Made by a program: the position numbers and the translations under genes
NCBI GenBank assembly: GCA_021234155.1
Contig: JAJEKV010000093.1
Coordinates: forward strand, 370,001 to 434,000
Direction: 5' to 3'
DNA length: 64,000 bases
Source of the DNA: Isoetes taiwanensis
Lineage: Eukaryota > Streptophyta > Lycopodiopsida > Isoetales > Isoetaceae
The notes under the pieces: model-generated
Databases searched by the model: none
Seen by the model: the letters and a program-made list of their open reading frames with translations, nothing else
Told to the model about the DNA's origin: nothing
Shown here: piece after piece, positions 10,150 to 21,299 of the stretch
Layout of the letters: each line of letters begins with the position of its first letter
Numbering within the stretch: position 1 is the stretch's first letter

Positions 10150-12570
10150 TTACACTACACAAATGCTATAACGCTTGAATAGATGACATCTACTCACGAC
10201 GATTGAACGTACCCTGTTTTTTTTTTGGACAAATTAAGGCAGAGGGTATATTTTCAAATATTTTACAGTACGGTTTTGCATACAATACGTCCAAAGAATC
10301 GTAGTCCACACCATTGCCAGAAGCTCCTCCCCAATACCAAACTCAAAGCCAGAGGTATATTTTTTTCAAATATTTCTACAATACATTATAGTACATACAA
10401 ATATTCCCATTCAAAAATAATATGCCACGTAGTTTGCCATCTCAACCACATGCCATTATATCTTCCAATTTTTCAATAACGGCCAAACATGAGAAAACCT
10501 GGAAAATACCTCTTGCTTTGTCCATCTTCTGAAATTCCCTATGTGGTTATGGCGATCAAGTGGAGGTTGAAAAGAGAATACCAATGTTATGACTGATCGG
10601 GCGCTTGAATTGGATGCCTAGTGTATAGCTAATACTTGCAAATTTCGAATGGATCTTCTCCCTCCTAATGGATGAGGCAGAGACTATCACCTCCGCTATT
10701 CTCCAGGATTTGGAAATAAGTTTGAGATCCTTTCATTGTAGTTTCTTGGTCTACACTACTAGAAGTATTAGATTCATTAGAACAGTGGGGTTCTTACGAG
10801 AAGGATCGAGTAATATCTTCTTGGTGGCTCACTCTTTTGAACCAGGGTTTGAAGAATTCATCACAGACATAAACTACAGCGTCTTATTTTCTTATGTGTT
10901 TCGTGTATGCGAAGCGGCACCATAATTGTCTAATGTGGAAAAAAAGTTTTACATACGCGGTTTGCATTGTTCTGCGTATGCAGCGTACGTGAGACAATGC
11001 AAACCACATACGCAAAACCTTTTTTATAAAATAAACATGGCGCGGTTTCTCTGAATTTGAGCTGCATGTAGAATATTGAGCAAAATACATGTGCAACCAC
11101 ATGTAGAATATTTTACATTTGTTCAAACTAAATGATGTCACCAAAGTCACTGGCAGGAGTTTCTCATGTATATTTATCTATTACGACCATGGAATACAAC
11201 TATAGTTTTTGGCACTACTCTAGATCTCTAATAGGACAAATGTTGTTTTACTATTTTATTCTGTATGAATGGATCCTATACTTGGGGTAGACACAAACTT
11301 TAGAATCAGCTACATCTTTTGCTTCATAATGATGGCAAGCCAGGCTGGTTTCCTTTGTGATTTTGAAAGTAACATCTTCCATAGACGTCTGCCATGTGAA
11401 GATCCAAAATAACCCCATGAAGAGGTTGAAGAAACCTCTGGCAGGTGGGTGATGAAAAGGCTTACCTTCTTAAACATCTAACAAGATCGATACTTGATGT
11501 AGCTGGTGGATGTTACAATGATGGGATGTGGATGATAGTGTACATAGTTGGTAATTGTATATTTATAATCCTAGACTTTAAGGTCTGCAAATAATCAGTC
11601 TGAACTGTAGGCATTTCGATAAAGAATAAGTACATGTACAACTGCAAGTCCTTCAATAGCTCTTCTTCAGCTGCTAAATGCTAGTTCTTCAATATCGCTG
11701 CTAAATTAATGTTATTGTGTTATTTCCTAGCACAAATTGCAACCTTTCTATTTAGGAAAGCGAAGGAAAGTAGTCTTAATCATTAACAGAGATCTCAGAA
11801 AAAGGTAATCGCTCAAACATGTTACTGTACAATCAGATGCTCGTCCTTAGGACCAAGTAGTTAGTTAGAACCTTAGGTGTTCTGAAGCTATTTTAGCTGC
11901 TACGGGCAGAGTGCCAGCTGGATTAGAGTAAATTAGCAATCGCTTTCAGATATAAAGTCCTATTGATAAAAAAAACCACAATAACAGAGAGATAGATTTC
12001 AATTCCTGCTGAGTCTGAACATGTCCAATGCTATCTTCATCTGGTTCTATAGACATGGAAGGACTGCCAACTTTGGAATTATTCCTTGATGTAGTATGTC
12101 ATTACTTGAATTCTCCTTTAAATCTAGAACTAATAGAGGAAAGTGGAATTTTACGGCAATCACATGGCTAGGAGCATAATGGCAGATTCATGCCATGCCC
12201 TACCTCTCTGCCTTTAGCAGCAGACTAATTTTGGCTGGGCACTGGGCCTACAACGTTTCTTGCAATTCTAGACTCAACAACTACAAACAAGGCAGAAAAA
12301 GAAGCTGGATCAAACAGGTCACTGAGAGGTTTTGAAATAATTTAGTGAGAAGAAGATTGGAAGCTGTGCCCTATAATGGCTTCTTATGCAAATATTGTAG
12401 CTTTTTCAGCCCGAGATGGAGTATCTTTGGTTGGTACATGTTAGATAGCTTTCATATTTTAGCTAGAAGGTCTCCATTTGAGCGTACCTGGTGGACGAAG
12501 AAATGGAAGAATATCTTCTGCTTCTAAAGCCGTTGCAAATTTTCCAGATCCTTCTTCAGCTCAGTTAGCT
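10150..12570. other. 2.4-kb intergenic stretch
   Basis: No gene can be supported; the short frames at 10668-10925 and 11150-10884 lack recognisable features. The one structured element is the hairpin at 10946-11018, listed separately. The rest is AT-rich unique-looking sequence. Confidence 0.5.
10946..11018. repeat. Short perfect-type hairpin with ACATACGC arms
   Basis: The segment 10947-10973 (gttttacatacgcggtttgc and onward) is a reverse complement of 10992-11017 with only two or three differences. The inner GCGTA/TACGT pair extends the stem into an 18-nt centre. It stands alone between unrelated sequences. It may be a MITE remnant or a small-RNA type foldback. Confidence 0.7.
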
Positions 12571-12579
12571 TGCTCAAAA

Positions 12580-14371
12580 TCATTTCTTAGGTCGACACAA
12601 TCATCTTCTTCAAGATGACCTCAACTTGCATAGGTTTGACTCTAACTTGAAGATTCAGACAACTCTACTTATGGGAAAGTGAGAATTGCCTCTCCATCAT
12701 GCAACAACTTAAAGTAGGATCCTTTTTGGCACTCGTGTACTACAGTACATATCATAGGATTCTACGCCAATCTACGTATACTAGATTGTTTTAGATCGTT
12801 TACATTGTTTAACTCGAAGCAACATGGTAGGTTAGCTAATCCTTCCACGTATGGATAAATTTTACTCTCAACACATCTTCCAGGCTGCATTGATCGAAGT
12901 ACATCTAGATGATTCTCACATTTATCCACTATCAAATCTCACGATCCTTCGCATAGACCATTTCAATGGTCCCATCACATTGCATGCCTATTTTAACCAC
13001 ATTAGGTTAGCAATATCTACTTCATTAGTGCCACCCTAGGGTACTTGGGTCAAACCTTACTAGAACCAAGTGCCTTGTCTAGCAGTTTTGAGCAATGTGA
13101 ATTGTGCTCTCACACTTACATAATGGTTCCATTGTGGCAATCTTAGTACGCAACTATCCTTGGCTTTCATAGTCTGATACATTGCACACTCAACTCCAAG
13201 TAACAACTTGGAAAACTTGACCCAAAACTTCCCATACCTAGTATAGGATTTTGTGATGCATTGCACATGAACGTAAGGATCAACCACCAGGACATAACCA
13301 CTTTTCCACAAGAAAAGACTCTAATGCACCTGTCCCAGACATAGTCAATCTTCTCGATGTGCATTAATAATCCTTCACATAAGGTTTATATCATAGTTCA
13401 AACACAATTCAAGAAACTCTACGCTTCTAGAGTGCTATGGTCGCCTACATATTATCTTCTACATAATATCCAATACTTCGACTCATTGGCAAATCCAATA
13501 GTCCTTCAAGCTCACTCCTAACATCAGTTTTATTAGCAATCCTTAATTCAAGTCCCAACGCTTGAAATAGTATTGCCAACAATAGCTTTTGACCATGTCA
13601 ATAACTTCCAATTGAGTTTTAATCCATTCAATTCTTTACCCTAGGTCAAAAATTCCATGAATGACGTAGTCGAAGATTAAGAATTTTCCGCACCCCAGGA
13701 CACTCTTAGGTTGAATTCCAATTTTTCACAACGTCTTATCAATGTCATAAAACCTTTCCTCCTCCGAAGAAATTGAGCCATTCAAGCAGACCCTTGCTTA
13801 GAAAGGACACTTTGCCGGATGATTATAGAACAAACTATAAGTCGGGATTTGTAGAAGTGCATAGTAGATCTTCAAATGTGCATATCATATCTCCAAGTGC
13901 AATTGGGTAAGCATTCTCCGGAAAGAAGACAATATGCACCTAACTGAATTGCCATAATGAACTCTAAATGTCTAAACATAACTCGTTGTACCAGAATCGA
14001 ATTACGGAGACATCACAACAATATTAGCATGTTGGTCATGATTATTGAAATCTTTTGAACCAAAATATCTTGGTTCAACCATTGCTTAGTAAAAGCCCAC
14101 ATAGTATTAGACAATACCTTGCACAATAAATAGTGGAATTGTCAACTTTAAGCCCCGCTTAAATCAACTCTATGGACTAATATTTGTACATGGTATATTT
14201 TCAACTTGTAAAGTGTATTAACATGCTATCTCTTACGTTCTTTTCAGGAAGAACCATGAGTAGCCTCATAACAAGTTGATCTCTACGACTTATGTCGTGG
14301 TTACATAGCCTATTCCATTTCTATGGAACAAAGCATCAACTTGTATATAAATAGAGCGCCCATACACTCTA
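12580..14371. mobile_element. Non-coding retroelement segment X, copy A
   Basis: This 1.79-kb segment is about 90% identical to 17553-20648 by eye, in the same orientation, from ACACAATCATCTTCTTCAAG to AGCGCCCATACA. It has no reading frame of interest. Compared with copy B it lacks two blocks, about 74 bp near 13493 and about 60 bp near 14141. It also lacks the LINE, so it preserves the empty target site (CATGTTGGTCATGATT near 14030-14046). Together with 14372-17552 it looks like part of a non-autonomous (LARD-like) LTR element on the minus strand. Confidence 0.8.
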
Positions 14372-15899
14372 TTTACATGCTTTACCTAACTGAAAATAAC
14401 ACCCTCAATTACTTTCTTTGACGCCACAATCCTTACTTGATTGCATCAATTCATCAAGTAATCAGCCTAGGCTTAGACCGAAGTCTGGCCCAGTTCTCAC
14501 AATAGTGCACCTAGTGCAACACCATAGAACCTTCCAATCTCGACTCCCAGAGTCGATTGATTGTTTTGAACAAAAAGGAAGGAACTATAGACAAATCAAA
14601 GGTCTAACTTGTCCGATCCCTACATAAAGCAAAGTCCTCTTGAGGTCAGACTCAAGGATGTCCAAAAAACCTTTGGGGTAATAACTAAAATGATTACACA
14701 TTCTTAAGTAGCTCCAATGAACTTTTATGCTTAATTGACAGACCCATCCATCTCTTAACATCCCGGATGTTAAGCCAGGAATATCGAGTATCAATATGGT
14801 TGCCGTCAATTGCACAGACATACAGGGACATTGCAATCATTACCAAGTATGGTCACTTGACCTACCACCATGGTTGATGCCACACGTTTAGACTTTCGCC
14901 CTTGACATGGAATCCCAGATTCCACCATGTCCATAACTGTTTCAAGACTCTCAGGGTCGTAATGGAAGTTCTGCTTTCAAAGTACAATTTTTAAACTGCT
15001 AAGTCCTAATATGTACTAGACCCCAAAACTCCTATGGAATTAGAGCCCTAGTACCATGTAGACCAGTATGAAGTCCACCTCAACAATTCCCAATTATTGT
15101 GAACTTTTAGCACGGACCCTAGTTTGTGCTCTATTGACTCCTCGAGTCAACAATAACATAGTCGTCACCAATTCCCTATACGGATTTGGTTAAGCCCTAA
15201 CATGCAACTGCATGCCACTAATACTGCAATAATCTAGTAAGCAGAAGCACAATCTCCAGTATTGTACATAAAGGCACCCCATGTCCTTTTATATTGCTAG
15301 CATGGCTAGCAAGCCTGGGCAATGGTCCTATGTTATCAACTTATACTTATGGTAACATGGAGATGCCTTGCAGTACCCCAGTACTGCCATAAAGTACCCC
15401 TAACCAGTCCAACTAGTAAAGGGGTATTGGGTACAAAAGTTATCTAGTTAATAATTTAATATAAGTTTTATATGAAAAAAACCAAATCAATCATCATGAA
15501 CTAAAATTCATGATGCCATAACCAATTCCTTAAATTAAATTCAAGCAAGCATGATCCTAGATCACGACAAGATATATATAAGCAACAGAGCTTTTACATA
15601 CACCTTTCTAATATTCACTTTTCAGTATTTCAAGACCATGCTCTTCATGGTCCTATCACCACCAGGTCACAGTTAAGTTGCTAACACCTCCTCGCAAACA
15701 CCTCCTTGCAAGGCTGCAACTTAATCCTGGAATACTAGAGTTCGCAATACGTAGTTGCAGCATTACCATAGTATGAATGATAATCCCCATATCATTGTGC
15801 TAATAACGGTGATCACAATAACACTATAACTGCATCTTCCATAGCATAGCTAACCTAGTTAGTTGCCACAGAGGATCAGCACGAAAGTCTGCAACCAAA
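14372..15899. mobile_element. Internal non-coding part of the LARD-like element
   Basis: The stretch between segment X copy A and the primer-site-like motif shows no gag or pol similarity in any frame. Read on the minus strand it would be the region just after the primer site. It appears once in this window; copy B ends at 20648 before it would begin. Confidence 0.45.
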
Positions 15900-15911
15900 G
15901 CTCTGATATCA
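15900..15911 (-). promoter_or_regulatory. tRNA primer-binding-site-like motif
   Basis: GCTCTGATATCA is the reverse complement of TGATATCAGAGC. It differs by one base from the initiator-Met primer site core TGGTATCAGAGC seen in the 55.4-kb gypsy element. It lies three bases left of TGTTACAG, a plausible LTR terminus. This fixes the element's orientation as minus. Confidence 0.6.
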
Positions 15912-15914
15912 AAT

Positions 15915-17552
15915 TGTTACAGCCTACAAAAAGTAGAATCGATTGTGGTACTTAGAACTCCCAGAGCTCCCCACAACCTTGAGTTCCCGGAACCCCCTCA
16001 CGCACAATCGCACTAACCCCCGGGATTAGTTTGAAGCCCAGCTTCAATAGTTTTTATCAAAAGAACCAATATTGCAGTAGCAGTATTGCTCAACACTAGA
16101 GTAAACTCACAATCAATGGAGAAACTCCAAAACTACGACGAAGCCTTTGAAGCTACCCCAAAGAGGTCTGATTGATCTCTGATCAATCACTGAGGATAAA
16201 ACACAGCAGAATGAGAAAGGGATAGAAGAAATCAAACTTCTAGGCAGCATCAAAATCTCTACTTCAAGAATCGATGTCCCTCTCCAAAGCGTCTTCAATC
16301 CTTTATATATTGATGTCAGGGCTAAGATTAGCCCCTGAAAAGGCTTTGGGCTTTTCTCAGGCCCAAAATCGAGCCCTTAATCAAGAGATTCGACCTTTAA
16401 TAGGCAGATTCGGTAGCCTTGCTGTCGTTCACGTTCATAGGGGAACGAATCCCCTTTTAATAGCTACAACCAATTGGGTTCCGCCACGCAGACCCCCACA
16501 TGCAACGGTTAGGCCTTTTAAAAGAACTCCTTTAACATTTAGATTAAAGTGTCAACTGAAGATATGAAGGAAATGCCATTTAAAACTAACCCAACACTGC
16601 CTTTAGGCAGTAACTAACTCTTGGAGCATTCCCAGGCCACCCGGTGGCACTTTCAAGGCCAACTCCCGGTCCCAAGGCTTGCAACCGCGCGACTTGCCCT
16701 TGGACCATAACAATTTCCTTCCCTCTCCTTAGGACCTTGCCCTCAAGGTCTAGAGTTTCAAACCAGTGATGCAACCCCAAAACAAGAATCCTTTGCAAGA
16801 AAAGTTACACCTTGCATTCTTGGTATATTTATCTTTAGATTGACCTAGCCAATCATGGTTGTCATATGTCAACCCATAGAAACCTAATGGTTTCAGGTCC
16901 ATTCTTGGACTTCTTAACCTTAATTTTATTGCCACTTAAGCATACGAACGAACTATTGCCATCTCAAAATTCACTCTCCACACTTAGTAGATACAAGTCA
17001 TCTACTCATGTCAATCATATCCCAGACCACCCAGTGGTAAGATCGACACTACTCCACAACCATGGACGTTCCATATGGTCTAGCATGTGCGACATGCCTA
17101 CCTGTAACACTTTATTTTCTCCCGCCTCGTTAGAACCTTGGCCTCAAGGTCTAACTAAGGATTCAATATAGAAAATATATTCTACAATTACTTATTCTCC
17201 TAATGGCCACTTAGGATTTCTCATGTCCCTACGACCTTGATATTCAAAGATTATCCTTATTGTACAACTTTCGAATAAATTGGGGCATCCAAAATCAGTT
17301 CCGGTTACAGTGGAGTTTAACACATAACACTATGTCATGGAATTAACCTCATTATCCATCATAGTATAGTTCGCATAGTTAGCTTTCATAATACTCAGTA
17401 CTAGATCTAGTTTTCCCGACAAAGCCAACTCATATGCTAATATTCTCTGCCTTTTCCTCGAAAAGGATTAACATAATGCGGAATAAACATTGGCACTTTT
17501 CTTAACCATATTGTTAAGAAAATTGTTCGTATAACTAAGAAATTATCATTTC
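15915..17552 (-). mobile_element. Putative LTR of the LARD-like element
   Basis: It starts TGTTACAG on the plus strand, next to the primer-site motif, and runs into segment X copy B. It contains two imperfect copies of a roughly 130-bp module (about 16627-16760 and 17015-17150), each with a CCACCC-GTGG core and ending in CTCAAGGTCTA. A matching second LTR is not seen left of 12580, so the outer copy is lost or the boundaries are wrong. No coding capacity is visible. Confidence 0.4.
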
Positions 17553-20500
17553 GTCAACACAATCATCTTCTTCAAGATGACCTCAACTTGCACAGGTTTG
17601 ACTCTAACTTGGAGGTTCAAACAACTCTACTTCTAGGAAAGTGAGAATTGCCTCTCCATCATGCAACAACTTAAACTAGAATCCTTTTTGAGGCACTCAT
17701 GTACTACAGTACATATCATAGGATTCTATGCCAGTCTACATATACTAGGTTGCTTTAGATCGTTTACATGGTTTAACTCGAAGCAACAGGGTAGGGTAGC
17801 TAATCCTTCCATTTAGCTAACTTCTCATGGATAAATTTTACTCTCAACACATCTTCCAGCACTGCATTGATCGGAGTACATCTAGATGATTCTCACATTT
17901 ATCCACTACCAAATCTCACAATCCTTCGCATAGACCATTTCAATGGTCCCATCACGTTGCATGCCTATTTCAGCCACATTAGGTTAGCAATATCTACTTC
18001 ATTAGTACCACCCTAGGGTACTTAGTCACCTTACTAGAGCCAAGTGTGCTGCCTAGAAGTTTTGAGCAATGTGATTCGTGCTCTCACACTTACATAATTG
18101 TTCCATGTAAATAAGCTTGTGGCAATCTTAGTATGCAACTATCCTTGGCTTTCATAGCCTGACACATTGCGCACTCAACTCCAAGTAACAACTTGGCAAA
18201 CTTGACCCAGAACTTCCCATACCTAGTATAGGATTTTGTGATGCATTGCACATGAACATAAGGATCAACCACCAGGACATAACCACTTTTCCACAAGAAA
18301 AGACTCTAACGCACCAGTCCTAGACATAGTCAATCTTCTCGACGTGCATTAATAATCCTTCAAATAAGGTTTATATCATAGTTCAAACACAATTCAAGAA
18401 ACTCTATGCTTCTAGAGATTGCTATGGTCACCTATATATTATCTTCTAGATAATATACAACACTTCGACTCAAGAACTTCTAATCGTAAGTTCTCAACCC
18501 ATGGTCATATAATCTCACCTAGCTACACTTAGGCAACCTTTTGACTTTGGCAAATCCAATAGTCCTTCAAGCTCACTCCTAACATGAGTTTTATTAGCAA
18601 TCGTTAATTCAAGTCCCAATGCTGAAATAGTATTGCCAACAACAGGTTTTGATGATGTCAATAGCTTTCAATTGAGCTTTAATCCATTCAATTCTTCACT
18701 CCAGGTCAAAGATGCCATGAATGACGTAGTCGAAGATTAAGAATTTTCCGCAACCCTAAGACACTCTTAGGTTGAATTTCAATTTTTCACAACCCGCTCC
18801 TTACCGATGTCATAAAACCTTTCCTCCCCTGAAGAAATTGAGCCATTCAAGCAAACCCTTGCTTAGAAAGGACACTTTGCCGGATGATTATAGAACAAAC
18901 TATAAGTCAGGATTTGTATAGTAGGTCTTCGAATGTGCATATCATATCTCCAACAAGTGCAATTGAGTAACCATTAGAAAGAAGACAATATGCACCTAAC
19001 TAAATTGCCATAATGAACTCTAATTGTCTAAAGAGAATTCATTGTACCATAATCCAATTACGGAGACATCACGATGGTTTACAGCAATATTAGCATGTTG
19101 GTCATGATTTTTTTTTTTTTGGAAGGAGGACGAACTCTTATTCAATATTCCAGAAGAAGTACGCACATAGATGCAGATACAGGAATAAAATCTCAGCAGA
19201 CAAAGATAATCCACTGAGTGCAGCCACCTGTTTATGCATAAGATAAGATACTCAAATATTCCTCAAAAATCAAACATTTTTTCTTAGGAGCAAGCTGATA
19301 ACATAGGTATGCCTTCACCAATCTGTCTTGCGTCTCGTGAAGAAGTTGGTCGATGCTAATTGATAAGCCTTTGAAGATACACCACCGCCTTCTTTTCCAA
19401 ACAGACCACAACAACTAGCCTGAAGCTAAGTGGAAAGCCTGTCGCTGCAAGCTATTCCAAGTGGAAGGATAAATGGCGAGAAGCACCTGCTGGCTAGTCA
19501 AGGCCACATGGAAGAGAGATAGTGACCATGATCAAGCCTGAACTTGGTCACATAGAAAGAAGCAATACTCGAGACTCTCAACTTGTCGCTTACACATTCG
19601 GCAAAGTTCTGAAATGCGGGGATAAAACTTATGAACCAACACATTAACCTGCAGACATCTGTGAAGGAGTTGCCACCATAAGGTAGAAACTTTGGGATGC
19701 AGCAATTTATTCCGGACCCAGGACCACATATGCTTCCACTGAGGAGGGGGGACAATGTCAACATCAACCAGCTTTTGATATAATGAATGCACAAGACGTT
19801 GTGCATTAACAATTTGAGGACCAGTCCAAATAGGCACATCAACTGATTGTGAAGGAGCGTCTGGCAGAATGTCAGCCAGCTTTTGCCACCGAGCTCTATC
19901 CCATCGAGATAGCATAAACTTAGTCTAAAGCATCCCAAGTCATCAAGTGTCTAGCCTCATACCAACCACCAACTGTGAGAATACCAACAAGCCTCCAACG
20001 CCACTGAGTCAATGAATGTACAATAGCACACAGAGGCATGTGATTATCTAGAGGAATCCACCAACACAGAGAACCTACCTGTGGACACACACCTGGATTA
20101 ATCTCAAATAGCACACGAACTGTCTCCTAAGAACATTCGGATATGTACGAAGCTGATAAAAGAGACACAAAGGAAGAACTGCCCTAAGTGTCGGTTTTCC
20201 AAAAGGAATACACTGCCCAAGGAAGAACGACCCTAAGTGCCGGTTACATGTTGGTCATGATTATTCAAGCATTTCTTGAATCTTTTGAACCAAAATATCT
20301 TGGTTCAACCATTGCTTAATAAAAGCCCACATAGTATTAGACAATACCTTGCACAATAAATAGTGGAATTGGTAGTCTATAATGTACTAATACCAATGGC
20401 ATAGACACCTTATCAGTCCGTTTTGGTGAACTTTAAGCCCCGCTTAAATCAACTATGTGGACTAATATTTGTACATGGTATATTTTCAACTTGTAAAGCG

Positions 20501-20648
20501 TATTAACATGCTATCTCTTATGTTCTTTTCAGGAAGAACCACGAGTAGCCTCATAACAAGTTGATACGACTGATGTCGTGGTTACATAGCCTATTCCATT
20601 TCTATGGAACAAAGCATCAACGTGTATATCAATAGAGCACCCATACAG
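17553..20648. mobile_element. Segment X, copy B (interrupted by a LINE)
   Basis: This is the direct repeat of 12580-14371, from ACACAATCATCTTC to AGCACCCATACA, carrying a LINE insertion at 19110-20246. It retains the blocks at about 18472-18545 and 20371-20430 that copy A has lost, so it is the more complete version. After 20648 the homology stops and unrelated sequence begins. Confidence 0.85.
19094..20262 (-). mobile_element. 5'-truncated LINE with 16-bp target duplication
   Basis: A poly(T) at 19108-19120 (poly(A) on minus) opens a 1,137-bp insert. The 16-bp repeat catgttggtcatgatt occurs at 19094-19109 and again at 20247-20262, and the unoccupied site is present once in copy A near 14030. 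On the minus strand the frame 19915-19532 contains the zinc-binding reverse-transcriptase-associated domain (zf-RVT): WRNKLLH-like context, STLWWQLLHRCLQ, then a C-x2-C (CRMC) and CFFLCDQ. The overlapping frame 19938-19498 is a shadow. A further frame at 19414-19232 has LWSVWKRRR. Only the C-terminal end of the reverse transcriptase ORF remains, typical of incomplete target-primed insertion. Near the 5' end a roughly 43-bp unit (GGAAGAACxxCCCTAAGTGxCGG) is present twice. Confidence 0.92.
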
Positions 20649-20764
20649 ATATGTCAAGGTAGGACATTCAGGTATTATGGCAATCAAAGGAAAAACTAGT
20701 TGTTCCTAAAATAAGTTAGAAACCAAACAGAGTATCATAATTGTGAGATGTAGAAAAACATTAC

Positions 20765-20894
20765 CAAAGAGTTTTGGTATAGGCCCCAGCCATCTCATAT
20801 GAGCAGTAATTAACATTTTCTTGTAACCATCGAAAAGGTCTTCAGCCTTGACTAGCTCCAGTCTTATTCGTATCCCAAGAACTCCTAAAACATC
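20765..20894 (-). CDS. Isolated exon candidate of an unidentified gene
   Basis: The 130-bp minus-strand segment is framed by TTTTGTCTAG and GTAATG, matching plant splice borders. It reads openly as LELVKAEDLFDGYKKML followed by HMRWLGPIPKLFG. I do not recognise the protein. No convincing neighbouring exon is visible; a SINE-like insert lies immediately on its 5' side (20915-20960). Confidence 0.35.
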
Positions 20895-20914
20895 CTAGAC
20901 AAAAGAAAAACATT

Positions 20915-20985
20915 AAGAATAGAATAGTTTTGTTAACGTCCATGAAGACCAAGAGGCCATGGGACCCATACAATGGCCTAGTACA
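20915..20985 (-). repeat. Signature-plus-microsatellite insert, copy 1
   Basis: On the minus strand it reads GGCCTCTTGGTCTTCATGGA, then CGTTAACAAAACTATTCTATTC. The GGTCTxCxTGGACGTTAA signature followed by a pentamer tail (TATTC)n recurs in five other places with different tails. The flanking sequence to the right (to about 21130) may be the body of this element. Confidence 0.55.
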
Positions 20986-21128
20986 CCCACTACTACTAGG
21001 AGAAGCCCATCCCTGCAGCCAACCAATACAAAATTAGCCATATACTGGGTAAATTTGCAAGAGCCAAAAGGTACCTTAGGCCTCTCGGTTATTAACGATC
21101 ACCAAATGTCATCCCTTTGCCCAAAGAT

Positions 21129-21290
21129 AAACAAGGTGCTGCGCACGGAGGGTTGGTCTCCGTGGACGATAAAATCATATTCTATTCTATTCTATTCATC
21201 CATGGCCGGAGGGTGAAGGGGCTTAAATCATAGTTCGAAGTCATGTTTTGATAATCAATTCAAAGCCATAACCAACATTTGGAACAAAAT
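21129..21290 (+). repeat. Dispersed 'AACAAGGTGCTGCGCACGG' repeat, copy 1, split by an insert
   Basis: The sequence AACAAGGTGCTGCGCACGG at 21131 is followed by GAGGGTT, then a 44-bp insert (GTCTCCGTGGACGATAAAAT plus (TTCTA)n, to 21198), and resumes as TCCATGGCCGGAGGGTGAAG. Copies without the insert are at 33.89 kb (plus) and 63.72 kb (minus). Homology extends right through GGCTTAAATC and AAGTCATGTTTT. Confidence 0.75.
21155..21198 (+). mobile_element. Signature-plus-microsatellite insert, copy 2
   Basis: GTCTCCGTGGACGATAAAAT followed by (TTCTA)n sits inside the dispersed repeat at 21129-21290. The empty version of the site is readable at 33.91 kb (GGTTGCCCTCCATGG). The insert is only about 44 bp: roughly 24 bp of signature plus the tail. 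Confidence 0.7.
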
Positions 21291-21299
21291 CTATTTATA

